Notes: generated by a model from the sequence alone, not told the origin. DNA of 9,426 nucleotides from Anaerolinea sp. (GCA_014879765.1 JACSRL010000454.1:1-9426), one strand, 5' to 3'; shown: positions 1 through 6,372, counted from the stretch's first letter. Made by a program: numbers and translations.

Positions 1-205
1 GGCGCCCTTGCTGCTGGGTTTCATCCTGGGGCCGATGATGGAAGAAAACCTGCGCCGGGCGATGCTGCTGTCGCGCGGCGACTGGAGCGTTTTCGTCACC
101 CGTCCGCTGTCGGCCGGTCTGCTGGCCGCTGCCGTGGTGCTGCTGGTGATCGTGCTGCTGCCCTCGATCAGGAGCAAGCGAGAAGAGGCGTTTGTCGAGG
201 ACTGA
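1..205 (+). CDS. tctA: Tripartite tricarboxylate transporter permease TctA, 3' end only
   Basis: Only the C-terminal 67 or so residues lie in the window, read in the frame that starts at base 2 and ends at the TGA at 203-205. The visible part has the wording typical of the TctA end: a LLLGFILGPMMEENLRRA stretch, then LSRGDWSVFVTRP, then one hydrophobic membrane segment (about LSAGLLAAAVVLLVIVLLP) and a short charged tail. In this family TctA is the large inner-membrane subunit of a transporter for citrate-like or other carboxylates that works with the small membrane protein TctB and a periplasmic binding protein, TctC. The partners are not visible here. A terminator follows directly, so this is probably the last gene of its unit. 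The substrate cannot be told from this fragment. Confidence 0.85.
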   Translation, partial: APLLLGFILGPMMEENLRRAMLLSRGDWSVFVTRPLSAGLLAAAVVLLVIVLLPSIRSKREEAFVED

Positions 206-227
206 TCGAGAGAATTTTGAAACCTGC

Positions 228-256
228 AACGGCGTCTTCGGACGCCGTTTTGATTT
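228..256 (+). terminator. Intrinsic terminator after tctA
   Basis: A perfect 9-bp stem (AACGGCGTC at 228-236, GACGCCGTT at 241-249) closes on the very stable tetraloop TTCG and runs into a T-rich stretch (TTGATTT). It lies 22 bp beyond the tctA stop and before the next gene, so it fits as a factor-independent terminator separating the transporter unit from the transferase operon. Confidence 0.8.
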
Positions 257-302
257 CGACGCCTGCCGGTTCCCGCATCCGGCAATATCTGCGCGGCTCC
301 CG

Positions 303-314
303 GATAATCCAGCC
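303..314 (+). promoter_or_regulatory. Possible -10 element for a leaderless gamma-glutamyltransferase transcript
   Basis: GATAAT at 303-308 matches the sigma-70 -10 consensus TATAAT in five of six positions and lies only 6 bases before the ATG at 315. No Shine-Dalgarno sequence is visible before that ATG. A transcript starting 7 bases after the -10 box would begin on the start codon itself. No good -35 box is seen at the expected distance (about 279-285), so this is a weak call; the true promoter may lie elsewhere in 250-300. Confidence 0.25.
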
Positions 315-1937
315 ATGAAATTCCAGTACAACAGCGCCTACGCCAGCACGCGACTGCCCGTTTTTGCGCGCAACATTGTTTCGACCTCGCATCCACTGGC
401 TGCCCAGGCTGGGCTGCGCATGCTTCAAGCAGGGGGGAACGCGGTCGATGCCGCCGTGGCCGCCGCCGCCGCCATGACCGTGTGCGAGCCGGTCAGCAAC
501 GGTCTGGGCAGTGATTCCTTCTGCATTCTGTGGGACGGCGAGCGGCTGCATGGTCTGAACGCGTCGGGGCGTGCGCCGCAGGCCTGGACACCAGACTACT
601 TTCGCAGCAAGTACGGTGCTGACGGTATGGCACCACCCAAACGCGGTATCGATTCGGTCACGGTGCCGGGTGCTGTCAGCAGCTGGACGGCACTGAGCCG
701 GCGCTTTGGCAAGCTGCCGTTTGCTGACCTGATGGAGCCGGCGGCCGAAATCGCCGAGCGCGGCTATCTGGTCCCGGTGGTGGTGCAGCAGAAATGGGCA
801 GCGGGCGCGCCCGAGCTGCAGGCTCAGCCGGGCTTTGCCGGTAGCTTCATGCCCTGGGGCCGCGCGCCGCAGGTGGGCGAGCTATTCCGCTTTCCCGCCG
901 CGGCTAAGGGGCTTCGGCGCATCGGCGAGACCGGTGGTGCCGATTTCTATCAGGGCGAAATCGCGCAGGCGCTGGCGCGTTTTTCGAAGGCCAACGGTGG
1001 CAGCCTGACGGCCGCCGATCTGGCTGCCTACGCACCCGAGTGGGTCGATCCGATCGGTCAGGACTATCGGGGCTATCGTCTGCACGAGATCCCGCCGAAC
1101 GGCCAGGGCATTGCCGCTCTGATCGCGCTGGGCATCCTGCAGCACTTCGACATCCGGTCACTCGGGGCGGACAGTGTCGAAGCCCAGCACCTGCAGATCG
1201 AGGCGATGAAACTCGCCTTTGCAGATGTGTATCGCTACGTGGCCGAGCCATCGGCGATGACGGTGGCAGCCGAGCAAATGCTCGATGCCGACTACCTGGC
1301 CGCGCGTGCAAGACTCATCGACATGAAAGTTGCACAGGACTTTGGCGCCGGCAACCCGGTCAAGGGCGGCACGATCTACCTCACGGCGGCCGATGAACGC
1401 GGCATGATGGTCAGCTTCATTCAGAGCAATTTCATGGGCTTTGGTTCGGGCTGCGTGGAGCCGACTTTCGGTGTCAGCTTGCAAAACCGCGGTCACGGCT
1501 TCAGTCTGGATTCACGCGGGCTGAATCCGGCCAACCTGTTGGCGCCTGGCAAGCGGCCGTTCCACACCATCATCCCGGCCTTCCTGACCCAGGGCGGCCA
1601 GCCGGTGATGAGTTTTGGCGTGATGGGCGCCAACATGCAGCCGCAGGGACACATGCAGACGCTGGTGCGCATGCTGGACTTCGGGCAGAACCCGCAGGCC
1701 GCCTGTGACGCGCCGCGTTGGCGCTACAACGCGGGTCTGGAGATCAACGTCGAGTCGTCGATGAATCCGGCGCTGGTTCAGGGGCTGGCGAACAAGGGTC
1801 ACCAGATGGCGGTGATTGACGATCCGTATCAGGACTTCGGCGCGGGTCAGTTCATCTGGCGGGCCGGCGAGCCGTCGGTGGAAGGCTACGTTGCTGCGAG
1901 CGACCCGCGCCGGGACGGTCAGGCGGTTGGCTTCTAG
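315..1937 (+). CDS. Gamma-glutamyltransferase family protein (YwrD-like, probably cytoplasmic)
   Basis: The product has 540 residues, the usual size for the gamma-glutamyltranspeptidase family of N-terminal nucleophile hydrolases, which self-cleave and then transfer or hydrolyse gamma-glutamyl groups. The N-terminal signature GGNAVDAAVAAAAAMTVCEP (residues 40-59) is present, as is a GRAP segment whose Arg86 probably corresponds to the substrate-carboxylate arginine. Thr353 in KGGTIYL is the expected autocleavage site and nucleophile. It is followed by VSFIQSNFMGFGSG (366-379), LQNRG, KRPFHTIIPAF and GVMGANMQPQGH, which are typical of the YwrD-like branch rather than classical periplasmic GGT. 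No signal peptide is visible. A TTG at 192 would extend the frame by 41 residues, but that stretch overlaps the tctA end and the terminator and does not look like protein, so ATG 315 is preferred. No Shine-Dalgarno site precedes it. The gene overlaps the following transporter gene, suggesting an operon. The true substrate is unknown. Confidence 0.88.
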   Translation: MKFQYNSAYASTRLPVFARNIVSTSHPLAAQAGLRMLQAGGNAVDAAVAAAAAMTVCEPVSNGLGSDSFCILWDGERLHGLNASGRAPQAWTPDYFRSKYGADGMAPPKRGIDSVTVPGAVSSWTALSRRFGKLPFADLMEPAAEIAERGYLVPVVVQQKWAAGAPELQAQPGFAGSFMPWGRAPQVGELFRFPAAAKGLRRIGETGGADFYQGEIAQALARFSKANGGSLTAADLAAYAPEWVDPIGQDYRGYRLHEIPPNGQGIAALIALGILQHFDIRSLGADSVEAQHLQIEAMKLAFADVYRYVAEPSAMTVAAEQMLDADYLAARARLIDMKVAQDFGAGNPVKGGTIYLTAADERGMMVSFIQSNFMGFGSGCVEPTFGVSLQNRGHGFSLDSRGLNPANLLAPGKRPFHTIIPAFLTQGGQPVMSFGVMGANMQPQGHMQTLVRMLDFGQNPQAACDAPRWRYNAGLEINVESSMNPALVQGLANKGHQMAVIDDPYQDFGAGQFIWRAGEPSVEGYVAASDPRRDGQAVGF

Positions 1938-2841
1938 CCTCGCACCAGCGCCCGCCGAATCGGGCACGCTGCTGCGCGGGCTGACGTTGGCCGCCGCCGG
2001 TTCTATCGCCTTCAGCGGCAAGGCCATCATCGTCAAGCTCGCCTATCGCTATCAGGTCGACGCGGTGACGCTGATCATGTACCGCATGCTGTTTGCGCTG
2101 CCGCTGTTCGCTCTGATGGCCTGGTGGTCCAGCCGCGGGAAGCCCGCGCTGACCCGGCGCGACTGGCTGGGCGTGCTGGGACTGGGCTTCACCGGCTACT
2201 ACCTGGCCAGCTTTCTCGATTTTCTGGGGTTGCAGACCATCACCGCTTCGCTGGAGCGGCTCATCCTGTACCTGAACCCGACGCTGGTGCTGCTGCTGGG
2301 CTGGGCGCTGTATGGCCGGCGCATCGCCCACCGGCAGATGGTGGCCATGGCGGTCAGCTACATCGGTGTGGTGCTGGTGTTCGGCCATGAAGTCCGCATC
2401 GAGGGGGCCGAGGCCGCACTGGGGGCGTTGTTCGTCTTCCTGTCTGCGGTCAGTTATGCGATCTACCTGACCTACAGCGGCGAGATGGTGCATCGGCTAG
2501 GTGCGCTTCGCCTGGCCGGGCTCGCCACCAGCGTGGCCTGCGTGCTGTGCATCGTGCAGTTTCTGCTGCTGCGGCCGTTGGCCGCGGCCGAGGTGGCACC
2601 GCAGGTGATCTGGCTGTCGCTGCTGAACGCCACCGTCTGCACCGCGCTGCCGGTGCTGATGGTGATGATGGCGATCGAGCGCATTGGCGCCGGTCTCACC
2701 GCCCAGACCGGCATGATCGGGCCCATGTCCACCATCGTGATGGGTGTGCTGATCCTTGACGAGCCGTTCAATGGCTGGATCATTGCGGGAACGGTGCTGG
2801 TGGTGGGTGGCATTTATCTGGTATCACGCCGAAAGGCTTAA
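1927..2841 (+). CDS. EamA/DMT-family transporter (10 TM type)
   Basis: The predicted 304-residue protein is almost wholly hydrophobic, with about ten membrane segments arranged as two tandem EamA domains (roughly residues 17-150 and 165-300). Typical features are the early GKAIIVKLAYRY loop, the LERLILYLNPTLVLLLGWALY stretch in the first repeat and TAQTGMIGPMSTIVMGVLILDEP in the second, ending with a basic tail VSRRKA. Members of the drug/metabolite transporter superfamily usually export amino acids or other small metabolites across the inner membrane; the substrate cannot be told here. The chosen start is TTG at 1927, which gives the usual family length and overlaps the transferase stop by 11 bases, implying translational coupling. 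An earlier TTG at 1816 would place 37 extra, non-membrane residues inside the transferase gene. A later TTG at 1987 would cut into the first membrane segment. The start is the least certain point. Confidence 0.85.
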   Translation: MASSLAPAPAESGTLLRGLTLAAAGSIAFSGKAIIVKLAYRYQVDAVTLIMYRMLFALPLFALMAWWSSRGKPALTRRDWLGVLGLGFTGYYLASFLDFLGLQTITASLERLILYLNPTLVLLLGWALYGRRIAHRQMVAMAVSYIGVVLVFGHEVRIEGAEAALGALFVFLSAVSYAIYLTYSGEMVHRLGALRLAGLATSVACVLCIVQFLLLRPLAAAEVAPQVIWLSLLNATVCTALPVLMVMMAIERIGAGLTAQTGMIGPMSTIVMGVLILDEPFNGWIIAGTVLVVGGIYLVSRRKA

Positions 2842-2842
2842 C

Positions 2843-2850
2843 GGAAGGAG
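2843..2850 (+). promoter_or_regulatory. Strong Shine-Dalgarno site of the SDR gene
   Basis: GGAAGGAG lies 6 bases before the ATG at 2857 and 1 base after the TAA of the transporter gene (2839-2841). It fixes the SDR start and shows that ribosomes are loaded afresh on this gene within the operon. Confidence 0.8.
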
Positions 2851-2856
2851 CAAGCG

Positions 2857-3663
2857 ATGGATCTGGGTATTGCAGGCAAATGGGCGCTGGTGTGCGGTGC
2901 CAGCAAGGGGCTGGGGCTGGGCTGTGCGCAGGCACTGGCACGTGAAGGCGTGAATGTGGTGATCGTCGCGCGTGGCGCCGAGGTGCTGGAGCAGGCCGCA
3001 GCCGCCATCAAGGCTGATCCGCTGCACCCCGCGGGCGCGCAGGTGCTGGCGGTGGCGGCCGATATCACCACCACCGCCGGCCGGGCGGCTGCTTTTGCCG
3101 CAGCGGGCGGGCCGGGCACCGACTTTGACATCGTCGTCACCAACGCTGGCGGTCCGCCACCGGGCGACTTCCGCGACTGGGACCGGGACGCCTGGATCAA
3201 GGCGGTCGACGCCAACATGCTGACGCCCATCGAACTGATCAAGACCACGGTGGACGGCATGGCGGCGCGTGGCTTCGGTCGCATCATCAGCATCACCTCC
3301 AGCGCGGTGAAGGCACCCATCGACATCCTGGGACTGTCCAATGGCGCGCGCAGCGGCCTGACCGGCTTTGTGGCCGGCGTCTCGCGCAGCGCGCTGGCGG
3401 CCAAAGGTGTGACGATGAACAACCTGCTGCCCGGCAAGTTCGACACCGACCGGCTGAAAACCACGCTGGGCACCGCAGCCAGCAAGACGGGCAAGAGCGT
3501 GGACGAGATCCGTCAGGCGCAGATCGCGCAGATTCCTGCACGGCGTTTCGGCACACCGGCCGAATTTGGCGCCATCTGCGCCTTTCTGTGCAGCCAGCAG
3601 GCCGGCTACATCAACGGTCAGAATGTGCTGGCCGATGGTGGGGCGTACCCGGGTACGTATTGA
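2857..3663 (+). CDS. SDR family oxidoreductase with atypical active site (BKR-like)
   Basis: The product has 268 residues, a normal length for a classical short-chain dehydrogenase/reductase. The Rossmann cofactor motif GASKGLG (Gly14, Gly18, Gly20) is intact, as are Asp69 in AADI, Asn96-Ala-Gly, Asn120 and the serine region SITSS (145-149). The place where the catalytic YxxxK should be reads SNGAR (161-165), so the Tyr is Ser161 and the Lys is Arg165. The C-terminal half is otherwise family-like (RFGTPAEFG, INGQNVLADGG). A subgroup of SDRs resembling beta-ketoacyl-ACP reductase is known to lack the standard tetrad, and this protein fits it. It may therefore use another mechanism, act on an unusual substrate, or bind a nucleotide without reducing anything. 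It starts 15 bases after the transporter gene with a strong ribosome site and is probably the last gene of the operon. A name such as fabG would be over-annotation. Confidence 0.9.
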   Translation: MDLGIAGKWALVCGASKGLGLGCAQALAREGVNVVIVARGAEVLEQAAAAIKADPLHPAGAQVLAVAADITTTAGRAAAFAAAGGPGTDFDIVVTNAGGPPPGDFRDWDRDAWIKAVDANMLTPIELIKTTVDGMAARGFGRIISITSSAVKAPIDILGLSNGARSGLTGFVAGVSRSALAAKGVTMNNLLPGKFDTDRLKTTLGTAASKTGKSVDEIRQAQIAQIPARRFGTPAEFGAICAFLCSQQAGYINGQNVLADGGAYPGTY

Positions 3664-3694
3664 GCGGGTTGCGCGACGGATCGCCCGGCGCGCC

Positions 3695-4594
3695 TCAGCG
3701 CCGCGCCGACACCACAATCCCGCCGATGATCAGCGCGAACGCGACGGCGTGGTAGGCGCTGGGCATCTCGCCCAGGAATGTCGCTGACATCAGGGCCGCG
3801 AACAGCGGCGTGAGATTGGCAAAGAAGCCGGCGACCGCCGGACCGGCGCGCTGCACGCCCATGCCCCAGCAGCGGTAGGCCAGCACGGCCGGCCCCACGG
3901 CGACAAACACCAGTGCCGCTGCCAGCGGCCAGCCCCAGACGATGTGCGCGTCGGTCAGTGCCCACTCGGCGCCGGCAAACGCGCCGGACCACATCAGCCC
4001 GAAAGCCACCTGCGCCAGCAGGAAGGCAGCCCAGTCGTTGCGAATGGCCTCGGGCTCGGCGCGGCGCGTCAGCAGCCAGCTGTAGCTGGCCCAGCACAGC
4101 GTGGCCAGCAGCATGAACACGTCGCCGACGACCAGGCGCAGTTGCAGCAGTTGCGACCAGTCGCCGCGCGAGAGCACCGTGATCACCCCCGCAATGGACA
4201 GCGCCGCGCCCAGCAATTGCTGGCGCGTGATGCGCACGCCGAAAATCACCGCGCCCAGGCCCAGCATCCAAAGCGGCAGGCTTGAAGCAACCAGCGTCAC
4301 GTTCAGCGGTGTGGAGGTCTGCAACGCCAGGTACTGCAACGCGTTGTAGCAACCCACGCCCAGCAGCCCCAGTACGGCAAACCGGCGCCAGTGCGGCCAC
4401 AGACCGCTGGACGGGCGCAGCACCCAGCCGGCCAGCGGCAGCAAAATGGCACAGGCCAGCGCCCAGCGCAGGAAGTTCAGCGTGGACGGCGAGATCAATT
4501 CGCGTACCACCCGGCCCATGACGGCGTTGCCGGCCCACATCAGCGGGGGCAGGGTCAGCAGCAAGGCCGTGCCAGGTGTCAATCTTTGGTTCAT
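3695..4594 (-). CDS. EamA/DMT-family transporter, second copy
   Basis: The minus-strand product has 299 residues with about ten membrane segments in two EamA repeats. Typical wording includes PPLMWAGNAVMGR near residue 20, NFLRWALACAILLPLAGW in the first repeat, YNALQYLALQTSTPLNVTLV, and LLATLCWASYSWLLTRR at the start of the second, ending SARR. The family exports or otherwise moves small metabolites at the inner membrane; the substrate is not predictable. It is only distantly similar to the transporter at 1927-2841, so it is not a recent duplicate. The open frame extends upstream to 4651, but the ATG at 4594 puts the start just before the first membrane segment and leaves the divergent promoter region free; its ribosome site is weak. 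Its 3' end faces the SDR gene with only 31 bases between the stops. Confidence 0.87.
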   Translation of the reverse strand: MNQRLTPGTALLLTLPPLMWAGNAVMGRVVRELISPSTLNFLRWALACAILLPLAGWVLRPSSGLWPHWRRFAVLGLLGVGCYNALQYLALQTSTPLNVTLVASSLPLWMLGLGAVIFGVRITRQQLLGAALSIAGVITVLSRGDWSQLLQLRLVVGDVFMLLATLCWASYSWLLTRRAEPEAIRNDWAAFLLAQVAFGLMWSGAFAGAEWALTDAHIVWGWPLAAALVFVAVGPAVLAYRCWGMGVQRAGPAVAGFFANLTPLFAALMSATFLGEMPSAYHAVAFALIIGGIVVSARR

Positions 4595-4686
4595 GGGCAG
4601 GACTTTAACGGCTCGCAGTCTGCAGCGTTGGCGCGAACGTGGCACTATCAAAGGTTGTTGGACAAACCCGAACAGGAGAACAAGCG
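4595..4686. promoter_or_regulatory. Divergent intergenic region between EamA gene and qorA
   Basis: The 92 bp between the two divergent start codons must hold promoters for both genes. I see no convincing -35/-10 pair on either strand. A 14-bp near-palindrome, CGTTGGCGCGAACG at 4626-4639, with one mismatched pair, sits near the middle and could be an operator. The qorA ribosome site AGGAG is at 4674-4678. Confidence 0.35.
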
Positions 4687-5670
4687 ATGAGCCTCGCGAT
4701 ACAGATCGACCAGAACGGCGGCCCTGAAGAACTCAAACTGGTGGAAGTCACGGTGGGGGACCCCGGCCCCGGCGAAATCCGCATCCGTCATCACGCCATT
4801 GGCCTGAACTTCATCGATGTCTACCAGCGCACCGGCCTGTACGCGCTGCCGATGCCGCTCAAGCTCGGCATGGAAGCAGCGGGTGTGGTCGAGGCCGTGG
4901 GCGAGGGCGTCACGCATCTGAAGGCGGGTGACCGAGCAGCCTACGCGAGCCAGCCGCCCGGCAGCTATTGCGAGGTGCGGGTGATGCCGGCCAAGTGCGT
5001 GTGCAAGCTGCCCGACGCCATCAGCTTCGAGACCGGTGCCGCGATGATGCTCAAGGGCCTGACCGCGCAGTACCTGCTGAAGAAGACGCTGCCGATCGAG
5101 GGTCTGCATCACGGCGACCATGTGCTGTTTCACGCCGCCGCCGGCGGTGTGGGCCTGATCGCCTGCCAGTGGGCGAAGGCGCTGGGGCTGCAGCTCATCG
5201 CCACGGCCGGTTCCGACGCCAAATGCGCGCTGGCGCTGGCCAATGGCGCGGCCCACGCCATCAACTACCGCACCGAGGACTTCGCCGCGCGTGTCAAGGA
5301 GATCACCGGCGGCAAAGGTCTGAAGGTGGTGTACGACTCGGTGGGCAAGGACACCTGGGACAAATCACTGGACTGCCTGCGCCCCTTCGGGCTGATGGCC
5401 AGCTTCGGCAATGCCTCGGGGCCGGTGGCGCCTTTTGCACCGGCCATGCTGGGCGCCAAGGGCTCGCTCTACGTGACGCGCCAGACACTGTTTACCCACA
5501 TTGCCACGCGCGAGAGCACGCAGGCCATGGCCGACGATCTGTTTGCCGTGGTGCAGAGCGGGCAGGTGAAGATTCACATCGAGCAGCGTTTCCCGCTGGC
5601 ACAGGTGGCCGACGCCCACCGCGCGCTGGAAGCCCGCCAGACCACCGGCAGCACCATCCTGACGCTTTGA
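4687..5670 (+). CDS. qorA: NADPH:quinone oxidoreductase, QorA/zeta-crystallin type
   Basis: The product has 327 residues, the same length as Escherichia coli QorA, and follows it closely. It belongs to the zinc-free medium-chain dehydrogenase/reductase family, which reduces quinones with NADPH in the cytoplasm, mainly by single-electron transfer. The GroES-like N-terminal domain carries NFIDVYQRTGLY (41-52) and GMEAAGVVEAVGEGV (61-75). The cofactor fold has HAAAGGVGLIACQWAKALG (149-167). ITGGKGLKVVYDSVGKDTW (206-224) and KGSLYVTRQTL (258-268) are further family hallmarks. The structural-zinc cysteine set is absent, as expected. The start at ATG 4687 is set by AGGAG at 4674-4678 with an 8-base spacer; the longer frame to 4639 has no homology. 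It is divergent from the EamA gene and convergent with lspA. It probably stands alone; a role in quinone or aldehyde detoxification is inferred from the family. Confidence 0.93.
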   Translation: MSLAIQIDQNGGPEELKLVEVTVGDPGPGEIRIRHHAIGLNFIDVYQRTGLYALPMPLKLGMEAAGVVEAVGEGVTHLKAGDRAAYASQPPGSYCEVRVMPAKCVCKLPDAISFETGAAMMLKGLTAQYLLKKTLPIEGLHHGDHVLFHAAAGGVGLIACQWAKALGLQLIATAGSDAKCALALANGAAHAINYRTEDFAARVKEITGGKGLKVVYDSVGKDTWDKSLDCLRPFGLMASFGNASGPVAPFAPAMLGAKGSLYVTRQTLFTHIATRESTQAMADDLFAVVQSGQVKIHIEQRFPLAQVADAHRALEARQTTGSTILTL

Positions 5671-5726
5671 TGCAGGCCGGCCGCGACACCGGCTTGCAAT
5701 GGCCGGTGGTGGTACTTGCAATCTCT

Positions 5727-5768
5727 AAAAAAGTAGCATCAAAGCACCATTTGACGCTGGGTTGATGC
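5727..5768 (-). terminator. Probable intrinsic terminator of the ileS-lspA transcript
   Basis: Read on the minus strand, GCATCAA (5768-5762) pairs with TTGATGC (5742-5736). The stem continues inside as AGC/GCT after a 3-base bulge. Three bases after the stem comes a run of six T (5732-5727). It lies about 100 bp beyond the lspA stop with no gene between. The loop is fairly long (10 bases inside the inner pairs), which lowers certainty. Confidence 0.55.
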
Positions 5769-5793
5769 CAATTTGACCGTAAAACTCTGCTGG

Positions 5794-5814
5794 AAGGGGG
5801 TGACCCCCCCCCTT
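5794..5814. repeat. Poly-G/poly-C hairpin tract
   Basis: AAGGGGG at 5794-5800 is followed by TGA, then nine C in a row (5804-5812) and TT. The ends can fold as AAGGGGG/CCCCCTT in either transcript. No T run follows, so it is not a clear terminator, though it could help stop both convergent transcripts. The C9 run is non-coding. Confidence 0.45.
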
Positions 5815-5868
5815 GCGGCGAGGCTGCGATGCAGCGCCGGATGAAACCCGGCCGCACCCGCACCGACC

Positions 5869-6372
5869 TCAGCGGCCGCGGCGCACGCGCAGGATTTCGT
5901 CCAGGATCAGCGCAATGGCGCCGACGGTGATGGCGCTGTCGGCAACGTTGAAGGCTGGGAAGTGGCTGCCGCGCCAGTGGAAATCCAGAAAATCCACCAC
6001 GTAGCCATACATCAGGCGGTCGATCACGTTGCCAACCGCACCGCCCAGGATGCAGGCCAGCGCAAAGCTGAACAGCTTTTGCCCGCTGTGCGATTTGAGC
6101 ATCCACAGGATGAACAGCGTGGCCACCACGCCGATGCCGACAAACAGCCAGTGCTGCCAGCCGCCGGCGTTGGCCAGAAACGAAAACGCCGCGCCGGTGT
6201 TGTGCACCCGAACAATGTTGAAGAAACTGGTTACCGGCGTGCTGTCGCCCAGCGCGTAGTAGCCCAGGATCAGCACCTTGGTGAACTGGTCGGCCATCAG
6301 GATGATCAGCGCCAGCCCCAGCCAGGGCAGCATGCTGGCCGAAGCCGAGCCAAAGGTGCGCTTGCCCGCCAT
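5869..6372 (-). CDS. lspA: Lipoprotein signal peptidase (signal peptidase II)
   Basis: The product has 167 residues, the normal length for LspA, the inner-membrane aspartic protease that cuts the signal peptide from diacylglyceryl-prolipoproteins. Both catalytic aspartates are visible: Asp118 in GNVIDRL and Asp145 in FNVADSAI. Asp28 in ADQFTK and the FFNIVRVHNTGAAFSFL block (50-66) are also family hallmarks. Four membrane segments can be seen (about 15-34, 72-91, 100-116 and 142-160), with a basic C-terminal tail VRRGR. Its ATG (6372-6370) shares one base with the TGA of ileS (6374-6372), a TGATG junction that indicates translational coupling. The ileS-lspA order is widespread in proteobacteria. 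coaBC, which I recall following lspA in many betaproteobacteria, is not adjacent here; the convergent qorA gene is. Confidence 0.97.
   Translation of the reverse strand: MAGKRTFGSASASMLPWLGLALIILMADQFTKVLILGYYALGDSTPVTSFFNIVRVHNTGAAFSFLANAGGWQHWLFVGIGVVATLFILWMLKSHSGQKLFSFALACILGGAVGNVIDRLMYGYVVDFLDFHWRGSHFPAFNVADSAITVGAIALILDEILRVRRGR

Larger units (their letters stand above)
5671..5868. other. Convergent intergenic region between qorA and lspA
   Basis: No gene is seen in these 198 bases. Next to qorA there is a 7-bp stem (CACCGGC at 5687-5693 and GCCGGTG at 5702-5708) without a T tract, and a direct repeat CTTGCAAT at 5693-5700 and 5715-5722. An A/T-richer section (about 5710-5790) contains the minus-strand terminator. 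It is followed by a G5/C9 tract at 5796-5812 and a small stem GCCGG/CCGGC at 5836-5852. Confidence 0.6.

Noticed and set aside
192..314. An N-terminal extension of the transferase from TTG 192.
   Set aside because: It would overlap the tctA end and translate the terminator hairpin, and the added residues do not resemble family sequence or a signal peptide.
1512..2493. Two long minus-strand frames opposite the transferase and transporter genes.
   Set aside because: Both are antisense to well-supported genes and have shadow-like composition with no recognisable motif.
3686..3708. A CGGCGCG/CGCGCCG stem between the convergent SDR and EamA genes, considered as a bidirectional terminator.
   Set aside because: The stem has 7 bp and a 9-base loop, but no T tract on either side and it covers the EamA stop codon. 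Such stems are common by chance in GC-rich DNA.
3618..4538. A 306-codon minus-strand frame overlapping the EamA gene at 3695-4594.
   Set aside because: The other frame encodes an obvious ten-segment EamA transporter; this one is Arg/Gly/Ala-rich, has no family features and runs into the convergent SDR gene.
1927..4594. The two EamA transporters considered as a recent duplication or a two-subunit SMR-like pair.
   Set aside because: Their sequences share only general family features, each already contains two EamA repeats, and they lie on opposite strands in different transcription units.
5687..5708. A CACCGGC/GCCGGTG stem just after qorA, considered as its terminator.
   Set aside because: No T run follows on the plus strand, so it does not qualify as an intrinsic terminator; it is noted only as part of the intergenic region.
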